A stretch of DNA of 64,000 nucleotides from Clostridia bacterium (GTDB lineage Bacteria; Bacillota; Clostridia; Oscillospirales; CAG-272): assembly GCA_017387685.1 (NCBI GenBank), contig JAFOEU010000055.1, forward strand, positions 25,989-89,988, read 5' to 3'. A program made the position numbers and the translations under genes. The notes under the pieces are model-generated. The model was not told the DNA's origin. It was given only the letters and a program-made list of their open reading frames with translations, and did no database searches. Shown one piece after another: positions 57,305 to 64,000 of this stretch (positions are counted from its first letter, which is position 1; every line of letters begins with the position of its first letter).

Positions 57305-58861
57305 ATGAACACAAAATTTGTTAACTGCGAATTATTATCTACCAACGGCAACAAAGCTATGACTTGGGTACATCCGCTTTCGGACGGCCGTTTGTTCACG
57401 ATTGCGGCAATGGACAAAAGCCACGTCCACGGCAACACTCTTCCGCACGAACAGTTTCTCTTCGGCAGAATTTCGGATGACGGCGGACGCAGTTGGGGTG
57501 CGCCCTTCCATATTTACACTTGGCCCGAAAAACGTGCGGCGATGCTGCACGCCGGATCAATGATCGACAGCCGCGGCCATCTGCACGTATTTGCGCTTCG
57601 CATCCGCAAGCCTCTCGACGGCGGAATAGGTTACGTCCGCTTTGACAGCTGCTTCGGTGAAAATCCGATATATTCCGAAATTCCCTGTCTTGACCGCTAT
57701 ACCGGCTCGCTCAACAACTGTCTTGAAACGTCAAACGGCAGACTTGTCATTCCGTTTTCCACGATCAACGGTCAGAAGGACAGCAAATTTGTCTCCAGCG
57801 TTATTTATTCCGATGACTGGGGGCTGACCTGGTCGGCATCCAACGACATAGCCGTTGTCAGCGATGAAAAGGATATCGAATCAGGCGCGGTAGAGCCGAT
57901 CGTTATTGAGGTCGGGAAAAATACCTTGCTTATGATCATCCGTACTGTGCTCGGCGTGTTCTGGTATTCTGTTTCTCACAACAACGGAGAAACCTGGACG
58001 CAGGCAAAACCAACGAAGATCACGGCGTCCAACGCGCCCGGGTGCTTTACACGAATGCCAGACGGACGAATCTTCTTCACTTGGAATAACGCGCTGGGAC
58101 ATCCTATGCAGGCGGTGCGCTACAGCTTTGCAAGACAGTGTCTGCACGGTGCGGTTTCCGACGATAATTTCAAAACCCTGCAAGGTGCGCGAATTTTGCT
58201 CAAGAAGACGCCCTGTGACACGGACAAGGTGCTCAACTGTTACCCCTATACCACGATGGCGGACGACGGCGATATCTTTTTGCGTTCCTTTGAGGTAGAA
58301 GGCGAAGGCAATTCCAGATGGGGTCAGGAGCAAGCATATCTTATTAAGCTGAATCCCGATTTTTTAACGGAAACCCAAGTCACCGATAATTGGCAGGAGT
58401 GGGTGAGCGACGTTCCGGTTGAGGAGGACGGCATAAATCTCCGCGTCACAACCGACAACGTGGCTTATGCCATCACAAGCTTCCCTTACGGAACGTCGGG
58501 TAAACTCATTTTCAAAACCGAAGGCAGCTTGCCCGCATCCTGTCGGATACTGCTTTCCGATTGTTACCTTGACCGACTGAATTTTATGAAGAATTCCCGC
58601 CCGAGTGGGTATGATGAAAGTATTCATACGCTTTATCATACTCTCACTCCGACAGAAAGCGGCACTTGGGAGATCAACTGGAAAAACGGTATGATCACGC
58701 TGTCCGTCAACGGAAGTGAAACCGAGGGTGTACCGATGGCGGCATCCGAAGGGCTCAATCACGCTGCGGTTCTTTTCTACGATAAAGGTGAATTGAAGAT
58801 CACGCATTTTGAAGCGCAGATTGACGGCAACCGCTGGGATACCGGCATTGAGCTGTCTTGA
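57305..58861 (+). CDS. Sialidase-like BNR-repeat protein
   Basis: The 518-residue protein has an N-terminal six-bladed propeller (~1-365) with three Asp-box repeats: SDDGGRSWG (~57), SDDWGLTWS (~163) and SHNNGETWT (~220). These mark the sialidase superfamily. From ~385 to 510 lies a beta-sandwich (YAITSFPYGTSGKLIFKTEG...GTWEINWKNG). The arginine triad of true sialidases cannot be confirmed by eye. No signal peptide is seen. It may be a sialidase, a hydrolase with another substrate or an epimerase-like propeller. GGGAG is before the ATG. The MFS gene follows directly. Confidence 0.78.
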   Translation: MNTKFVNCELLSTNGNKAMTWVHPLSDGRLFTIAAMDKSHVHGNTLPHEQFLFGRISDDGGRSWGAPFHIYTWPEKRAAMLHAGSMIDSRGHLHVFALRIRKPLDGGIGYVRFDSCFGENPIYSEIPCLDRYTGSLNNCLETSNGRLVIPFSTINGQKDSKFVSSVIYSDDWGLTWSASNDIAVVSDEKDIESGAVEPIVIEVGKNTLLMIIRTVLGVFWYSVSHNNGETWTQAKPTKITASNAPGCFTRMPDGRIFFTWNNALGHPMQAVRYSFARQCLHGAVSDDNFKTLQGARILLKKTPCDTDKVLNCYPYTTMADDGDIFLRSFEVEGEGNSRWGQEQAYLIKLNPDFLTETQVTDNWQEWVSDVPVEEDGINLRVTTDNVAYAITSFPYGTSGKLIFKTEGSLPASCRILLSDCYLDRLNFMKNSRPSGYDESIHTLYHTLTPTESGTWEINWKNGMITLSVNGSETEGVPMAASEGLNHAAVLFYDKGELKITHFEAQIDGNRWDTGIELS

Positions 58862-58896
58862 ACCCGACTCTGACGCGACATTTTATCAAACGTATC

Positions 58897-60096
58897 ATGG
58901 TTACAACAAATCGATCATCTTCAAAAACCGAAAAACGCAACGCGGTGCGTGCGGTTCTTGCATACACGTTCCGCACAGCGGCGCTGTTATGCTCCACGGG
59001 TCCGCTTATGCAGACCTTTCTGAACAGTATCGGCTTTTCCGAACAGCAGATCTATATGCACGCCACGCTGTTTCAAGCCCTCAACGTGCTTACGATACTG
59101 CTTTGCTCGCGCTTTGCCGATACCAAAAAGGTTCTTCTGCGGACTGCGCTGATACAAATTCCCGGGGCGATTCTGTTCCTTGGTTATCTTCCGCTGTGTC
59201 TCTCGCGCGACGTATCCGCAGGATCTTACGTCTGGCTTTTGGTCATCAGCGTTCTGCAATCCGCCGCATTTGCGTTGCATACAGTCTGCGAATATAAAGT
59301 TCCTTATTATATTTACCGCGCGGATGCCTACGGCTCTGTTCTCGCAATCTGCGGTATCATATCCTCGCTCGTTTCTTTTGGCGTCGGTTCCGTTATGAGC
59401 GCGCTCAGTGTCCGTTATGCCTATCCTACACTTATGATCGGTGCGTTTTTGCTCTCGTGTCTTTTTTTGCTGATCGCGGGTGCTCTGCAGTTTTTTCAGA
59501 AATCTCTGATACCGCTGACGGATCAAAGCAATGCCGCCGCCCAAAAAACACCGCTTATCGCAGTTTTTCGTCACAAAGCCTTTTCGCACCTGTTTATCGG
59601 AAACGTTACCCGAGGATTCGCGAGCGGAGTTATGACTATTCTTGCCGCGGCTGCTCTGAGTATAGGATATGACGAGGTGCTGACCACTGCTATGGTTTCG
59701 GCACAGTCCATCGCTTCTATGCTCGCGTGTTTTCTGTTCAGCATCATTTCCCGCCGCGTCAGCCCGAGGTATTCGATCCTTTGCGGCAGCTTGTGCTTTG
59801 CGGTCTTTCCGCTTTTGCTTGTCCCCCGAAAGCCGATGCTGTTTCTGGCAATATTTGCACTTCTTACGTTTGGAAGAACGCTTGTGGATTACGCAATTCC
59901 CGCGGCTCTTTTATACATGGTTCCCGTAGAGATCGCAGGAACGTACAACGCCTGGCGGATGATACTGCTCAACGGAGGCACGATGCTCGCGACGATTACG
60001 GCAAGCTTCCTGCCGCTGCCCGTTTTATTCACAATCGCGCTGATATGTCAGTTGATCACGGGATTTAATTATTTCATCTTTAAAATTAAAGCTTGA
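58897..60096 (+). CDS. MFS transporter
   Basis: The protein of ~399 residues has about twelve membrane spans in two halves with a loop near residue 210 (KSLIPLTDQSNAAAQKTP). The first spans contain LLCSRFADTKKVLLRTALIQIPG, a loop 2-3 of the MFS type. The start is uncertain: the ATG at 58897 lacks a good Shine-Dalgarno, and a TTG at 58858 overlapping the stop of the sialidase-like gene is possible. Context suggests uptake of the sugar released by that protein; this is inference. Its TGA lies in the terminal repeat of the element at 60095. Confidence 0.78.
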   Translation: MVTTNRSSSKTEKRNAVRAVLAYTFRTAALLCSTGPLMQTFLNSIGFSEQQIYMHATLFQALNVLTILLCSRFADTKKVLLRTALIQIPGAILFLGYLPLCLSRDVSAGSYVWLLVISVLQSAAFALHTVCEYKVPYYIYRADAYGSVLAICGIISSLVSFGVGSVMSALSVRYAYPTLMIGAFLLSCLFLLIAGALQFFQKSLIPLTDQSNAAAQKTPLIAVFRHKAFSHLFIGNVTRGFASGVMTILAAAALSIGYDEVLTTAMVSAQSIASMLACFLFSIISRRVSPRYSILCGSLCFAVFPLLLVPRKPMLFLAIFALLTFGRTLVDYAIPAALLYMVPVEIAGTYNAWRMILLNGGTMLATITASFLPLPVLFTIALICQLITGFNYFIFKIKA

Positions 60097-60553
60097 AGGG
60101 GCTGGCTCATTTAACATAAATAAAATATGATCTAACCCGAAGTTGCGCGTTCTCCTTCCACCACTGCCGTGGTCCCCCTCCCTCCCGGAGGGAGGCTTGA
60201 AGAGTTACCGCAAATTCCATCGTATATTCAGACGAACACTCTTTTAACTTAATCCATAAAAAGCAAATAGGAATATTTTATTGAAAAAGTTTGCTGAAGC
60301 TCTATTACGAGTGCAAATTGATTCAAATAAAATATTCCTTTTTGTTATGCAAAATTATAAATGTGTTTAAAGAGCGGCGCAGAAATGACGGAATTTGCAC
60401 AAACCAAGCCTCCCTCCGGGAGGGAGGGGGACCACGGAAGTGGTGGAAGGAGAACGCGCAACTTCAGTTTAGTGCAAATTTCACCAAGTGAATATCAATG
60501 AAGAACTATACACTTTCATTTGGTAAATTTTTTCTTAATGAGCCAGCCCCTTC
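60095..60553. mobile_element. 459-bp MITE-like fold-back element
   Basis: Ends GAAGGGGCTGGCTCATTTAA (60095-60114) and TTAATGAGCCAGCCCCTTC (60535-60553) are inverted repeats with one extra T. Inside, TCTCCTTCCACCACTGCCGTGGTCC and CCCTCCCTCCCGGAGGGAGGC type words at 60150-60205 recur as reverse complement at 60398-60465, and AGGAATATTTTATT (60271-60284) pairs with AATAAAATATTCCT (60326-60339). The whole element is nearly one long palindrome with no gene. It is inserted at the last codon of the MFS gene and supplies part of its stop. Confidence 0.78.
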
Positions 60554-60556
60554 GGT

Positions 60557-60596
60557 TTTTATCCAAGCCGCAGAGATACACGCCTTCGGCGTGATT
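60557..60596 (+). repeat. Minimal 40-bp copy of the fixed-end palindrome array
   Basis: It contains the left end TTTTATCCAAGCCGCAG joined through AGATA to the right end CACGCCTTCGGCGTGATT, with all internal units missing. Confidence 0.75.
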
Positions 60597-60624
60597 ACTG
60601 TTATATAAAAATCAATTTTTGAAT

Positions 60625-61215
60625 TTAAAACACCTTCATACCTAAAATCTCGTTTATTTTTTCGGTAACAAGCTTTGTCTTCATTTCAACGGTCTGTTGC
60701 TGTTCGACGACCGTAAATGACGGGTGCTTCGACCAAATTTCATACGATCTCTTACCGAGCGCGGCGATCTGCTCGTAGTCGGTCTCGAGGCGAGTGGTGG
60801 TTTCGTCGGCGCAGAAATTCTGCGAATCGCCCTTCAGGAAGATAACGTGGTCGTAGCGCGCGTATAGTGAGTCGGGTTCGATCCCGAAAATCGGGAATTC
60901 ATCATCCGAAAGGTATACCATCGCGTCGATCGCGCCGCGGTCGGTGATCAGTAGAGTCGGTCTTTCCGGATCGGCGGCGTTTTCGAGAAGCAGATCCTCC
61001 GAGTGCATCTGCGCCTTGATTATGTAGTGCTGACGAAGGAGCTGGGAGTCGAGCGCGCCGACCGCGGCGGGACGGTTATGCAGAAATACAGTTGCGGTCT
61101 CGTCGAGAAAGAGTACCTTTATATTATTGTCGGTCGGCAATTCTTTGAGCATTCGAAGCACCGAGCTTTTGCCCGAGGTCGGGCAGCCTGCGAGTGCGAT
61201 CACGTATTTTTTCAT
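60625..61215 (-). CDS. AAA-family P-loop kinase-like protein
   Basis: The 196-residue protein has Walker A GCPTSGKSS (10-18), a Walker B-like LLITDRGAIDAMVYL (~86-100), and a late DYEQIAALGKRSYEIW stretch. This is the pattern of NadR/thymidylate-kinase-like AAA proteins that phosphorylate small molecules. The substrate is unknown. GGGGAAAA lies before the ATG. Stand-alone leftward gene between repeat elements and nifJ. Confidence 0.7.
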   Translation of the reverse strand: MKKYVIALAGCPTSGKSSVLRMLKELPTDNNIKVLFLDETATVFLHNRPAAVGALDSQLLRQHYIIKAQMHSEDLLLENAADPERPTLLITDRGAIDAMVYLSDDEFPIFGIEPDSLYARYDHVIFLKGDSQNFCADETTTRLETDYEQIAALGKRSYEIWSKHPSFTVVEQQQTVEMKTKLVTEKINEILGMKVF

Positions 61216-61385
61216 AGTCTTTTCCCCTGATTTTGCTTTTTATATATTTTATCATTTTTCGGCAAAAATAGCAATCGTTTCTTCGAAAAATGTTGGAGAA
61301 AACGCAAAATCGTGTCGCTTACGCTTTTTTCTTCCTATAATGTATAATAATTTTAACTTTATGAATACGAATTTACAAATTCCCC

Positions 61386-61414
61386 TTTACTTTTGGTTCA
61401 AAAAGTGCTATGAT
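61386..61414 (+). promoter_or_regulatory. Possible promoter of nifJ
   Basis: TTTACT, 17-bp spacer, TATGAT, 76 bp before the ATG. A TATAAT-like word near 61335 is an alternative -10. Confidence 0.5.
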
Positions 61415-61490
61415 ATAGTGGGTTCAAAGGATGACCCATCTTTTTGCACGCAAAAATAATAAAATTTCAAATAAACGGAGGAAAAATCAC

Positions 61491-64000
61491 ATGGCTATCA
61501 AACGTACAAAGATTTCCATGGACGGTAACACCGCTGCCGCGCACGTTTCGTACGCGTTCACCGAGGTTGCCGCAATCTATCCCATCACTCCCTCTTCGCC
61601 TATGGCGGAGACCACCGACGCTTGGTCCGCAACAGACAAGAATCTTCTTGGCAAGCCCGCTCGTAACATCTTCGGTGAGCGCGTAAGCGTTATCGAGATG
61701 CAGTCCGAGGCAGGTGCAGCAGGTGCTGTTCACGGTTCTCTTGCTTCCGGTGCACTCACCACTACCTACACCGCATCTCAGGGTCTTCTCCTGATGATCC
61801 CCAATATGTACAAGATCGCGGGCGAGCTCCTTCCCGGCGTTATCCACGTTTCGGCTCGTTGCGTAGCTTCCCACGCTCTTAACATCTTCGGCGATCATTC
61901 CGATATCTATGCTTGCCGTCAGACCGGTTATGCTATGCTTGCTGAAACCAATCAGCAGGAGATCATGGACCTCGGCGCAGTTGCTCACCTTGCTTCCCTC
62001 AAGGGTCGCGTTCCCGTTCTCAACTTCTTCGACGGCTTCCGTACCTCTCACGAGATCCAGAAGATCGAGGCTTGGGAGATCGAGGACCTCAAGGAAATGG
62101 TTGACTGGGACGCTGTTAAGGCATTCCGCTCCAGAGCTCTCAACCCCGAGCACCCCGTTCTCCGCGGTTCTGCAGAAAACGGCGACATCTTCTTCCAGCA
62201 CCGTGAGGCTTGCAACCCCTACTACGATGCATTCCCCGCAATCGTTGAGGAATACATGGACAAGGTTAATGCAAAGCTCGGTACTGACTATAAGCTCTTC
62301 AACTACTACGGCGCACCCGATGCAGAGCGCGTAATCGTCGCTATGGGTTCGGTTTGTGACGTTGCAGAGGAAGTTATCGACTACCTCAACGCAAACGGCG
62401 AAAAGGTTGGTCTTATCAAGGTTCGTCTTTACAGACCTTGGAGAGCTGACAGACTTCTCGAGGCTATTCCCGCAACCTGCAAGTCCATCGCAGTTCTCGA
62501 CCGTACCAAGGAGCCCGGCTCCCTCGGCGAGCCCCTCTACCTCGACGTTGTTGCTTCCCTCGCTAACGCAGGTAAGGACATCAAGGTTGTTGGCGGACGT
62601 TACGGTCTCGGTTCCAAGGATACCACTCCCGCATCCATCTTCGCTTGCTTCGAGAACCTTTCTGCGGCTGCGCCCAAGAACGGCTTCACTCTCGGCATCG
62701 TAGACGACGTTACCGGTCTCTCCCTCGAGGAGAAGGCTTGTCCCGACACCGCTGCACAGGGCACTGTTGCTTGTAAGTTCTGGGGTCTCGGCGGCGACGG
62801 TACCGTTGGTGCAAACAAGAACTCCATCAAGATCATCGGTGACCACACCGATAAGTACATCCAGGCTTACTTCCAGTACGACTCGAAGAAGACCTCTGGT
62901 ATCACCATCTCCCACCTCCGCTTCGGCGATGCTCCCATCAAGAGCCCCTACTACATCAACAAGGCGAACTTCGTAGCTTGCCACAACAAGTCCTACCTCG
63001 CTAAGTACGATATGGTTCAGGACGTTAAGCCCGGCGGAACCTTCCTCCTTGACTGCGACTGGACCGTAGAGGAGCTCGATCAGAACCTCCCCGCAGCAGT
63101 TAAGAAGTACATCGCTCAGAACAATATCAACTTCTACATCATCGACGGTACCGGTATCGCTCTCAACCGCATCGGCAACGGTAAGGTTAAGAACACCGTT
63201 CTCCAGTCCGCATTCTTCTCCCTCGCAGGCATCCTTCCCAAGGAAGACGCTATCGAGTACATGAAGAAGATGGCATACAAGTCCTACATCAAGAAGGGTC
63301 AGGCTATCGTTGACCTCAACTACAACGCTATCGACGCAGGTGCTGACGCATTCGTTAAGGTAGACGTTCCCGCTGAGTGGGCTAACTGCGCAGACGACGC
63401 TCCCGAGGCTGCAAAGACCGGCGCACGCCAGGAACTCGTTGACTTCGTTAACAAGGTTGCAGTTCCCGTTGGCCACATGAGAGGCGACTCCCTCCCCGTT
63501 TCCGCATTTGCAGGCATGGCAGACGGTACCTTCCCGCAGGGCTCCGCAGCTTTCGAGAAGCGCGGCGTTGCAGTAAGCGTTCCTACCTGGGATCCCACCA
63601 AGTGCGTACAGTGTAATATGTGTTCCTTCGTATGTCCTCACGCAGCGATCAGACCTTACGCTCTGAACGAGGCAGAGGCAGCGGCAGCTCCCGCAGATAC
63701 CAAGTATACTGCAAAGCCCGCTATGAAGACCGAATATAAGTTCACCATCGGCATCTCCACCCTTGACTGTATGGGTTGTACCCTCTGCGTTAAGGCTTGT
63801 AAGGTTGGATGTCTCACCATGGTTCCCTCCTACACCGTTCTCGATCAGCAGAAGGCATTTGACTACTGCGTAGAAAACGTTTCCGAGAAGGAGCTTCCTT
63901 ACGGACTTAACACCATCAAGGGCAGCCAGTTCAAGCAGCCCCTCCTCGAGTTCTCGGGCTCTTGCGCAGGCTGTGCAGAGACCTCTTATGCACGTCTCAT
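61491..64000 (+). CDS. nifJ: Pyruvate:ferredoxin (flavodoxin) oxidoreductase, N-terminal 836 residues
   Basis: This is the single-chain homodimer form that converts pyruvate and CoA to acetyl-CoA, CO2 and reduced ferredoxin, the main pyruvate route of anaerobes. Visible domains in order: pyruvate-binding domain (starts DGNTAAAHVSYAFTEVAAIYPITPSS), the transketolase-like domain II, the gamma domain (~420-620), and the ferredoxin domain with two 4Fe-4S motifs, CVQCNMCSFVC (from residue 705) and CMGCTLCVKAC (from 760). The TPP-binding domain has just begun (SGSCAGCAET). The gene runs off the window. ACGGAGGAAA precedes the ATG. Codon use is strongly biased, as in highly expressed genes. Confidence 0.96.
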   Translation, partial: MAIKRTKISMDGNTAAAHVSYAFTEVAAIYPITPSSPMAETTDAWSATDKNLLGKPARNIFGERVSVIEMQSEAGAAGAVHGSLASGALTTTYTASQGLLLMIPNMYKIAGELLPGVIHVSARCVASHALNIFGDHSDIYACRQTGYAMLAETNQQEIMDLGAVAHLASLKGRVPVLNFFDGFRTSHEIQKIEAWEIEDLKEMVDWDAVKAFRSRALNPEHPVLRGSAENGDIFFQHREACNPYYDAFPAIVEEYMDKVNAKLGTDYKLFNYYGAPDAERVIVAMGSVCDVAEEVIDYLNANGEKVGLIKVRLYRPWRADRLLEAIPATCKSIAVLDRTKEPGSLGEPLYLDVVASLANAGKDIKVVGGRYGLGSKDTTPASIFACFENLSAAAPKNGFTLGIVDDVTGLSLEEKACPDTAAQGTVACKFWGLGGDGTVGANKNSIKIIGDHTDKYIQAYFQYDSKKTSGITISHLRFGDAPIKSPYYINKANFVACHNKSYLAKYDMVQDVKPGGTFLLDCDWTVEELDQNLPAAVKKYIAQNNINFYIIDGTGIALNRIGNGKVKNTVLQSAFFSLAGILPKEDAIEYMKKMAYKSYIKKGQAIVDLNYNAIDAGADAFVKVDVPAEWANCADDAPEAAKTGARQELVDFVNKVAVPVGHMRGDSLPVSAFAGMADGTFPQGSAAFEKRGVAVSVPTWDPTKCVQCNMCSFVCPHAAIRPYALNEAEAAAAPADTKYTAKPAMKTEYKFTIGISTLDCMGCTLCVKACKVGCLTMVPSYTVLDQQKAFDYCVENVSEKELPYGLNTIKGSQFKQPLLEFSGSCAGCAETSYARL

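Noticed and set aside
61467-63641. A 724-codon open frame on the minus strand opposite nifJ
   Set aside because: The plus strand encodes a clear pyruvate:ferredoxin oxidoreductase. The antisense frame is low-complexity (V, L, C, G-rich) and is a by-product of strong codon bias.

Overview
This is a stretch of bacterial chromosome, most likely from an uncultured gut-type Clostridia (Oscillospirales or Christensenellales-like). The evidence is strong Shine-Dalgarno sites (GGAGG), many sigma-A type promoters with a 17-bp spacer, base composition near 50% GC, a type-2 argC, a pyruvate:ferredoxin oxidoreductase and BspA-type leucine-rich repeat proteins. The block mnmG-rsmG-parA-parB with clustered parS sites (34.9-36.7 kb) suggests that the origin of replication is not far away. 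Coding density is ordinary, but many gaps between genes are filled with hairpin-rich repeats.

Layout. 1-2.9 kb: two divergent ECF sigma factor loci and a lipoprotein. 3.0-5.5 kb: an MBOAT acyltransferase plus DHHW partner. 5.7-6.2 kb: tRNA-Arg(ACG) followed by broken tRNA copies. 7.6-15.8 kb: a leftward arginine operon (argC, argJ, argB, argD, argF) with an LRR lipoprotein and a transporter inside it, an ArgR-like operator in front, and a four-helix-bundle gene inserted between argB and argD within perfect 39-bp inverted repeats. 16.1-16.5 kb: a promoter-to-terminator interval with no gene, a candidate structured RNA. 16.6-30.2 kb: an SPFH protein, PlsC-like acyltransferase, LRR protein, RarA, a calcium-type P-ATPase and a sigma factor translationally coupled to an LRR membrane protein. 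30.4-38.5 kb: HAD phosphatase, lipase, mnmG, rsmG, parAB, a membrane protein and a MORN protein. 38.6-41.3 kb: a metal-chelate/corrinoid ABC importer. 41.6-46.6 kb: flavin reductase, lipoprotein, FliB-like protein and a GH127 glycosidase. 47.3-52.6 kb: a full PTS relay (HPr, EI, EIIA, EIICB). 52.9-60.1 kb: tRNA-Arg(CCG), heparinase-like lyase, KDGal kinase, DUF378 protein, tRNA-Glu, a second four-helix-bundle gene, sialidase-like protein and MFS transporter. The window ends inside nifJ.

The most unusual content is the repeat landscape. Four kinds recur: (a) a ~160-bp block of four hairpins whose stems change in a compensatory way between three full copies; (b) arrays in which a constant 7-9 bp linker separates different small palindromes, often ending a few bases before a Shine-Dalgarno site or right after a stop codon; (c) a family with fixed ends (four copies, two of them flanking a four-helix-bundle gene) in which the left-half linkers are the reverse complement of the right-half linkers; (d) large fold-back elements (24.8-25.5 kb and 60.1-60.6 kb). 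The two four-helix-bundle genes both sit in such repeats, which recalls the intervening sequences of 23S rRNA that encode the same protein family. Gene functions are judged by eye from translated sequence; no database search was run.
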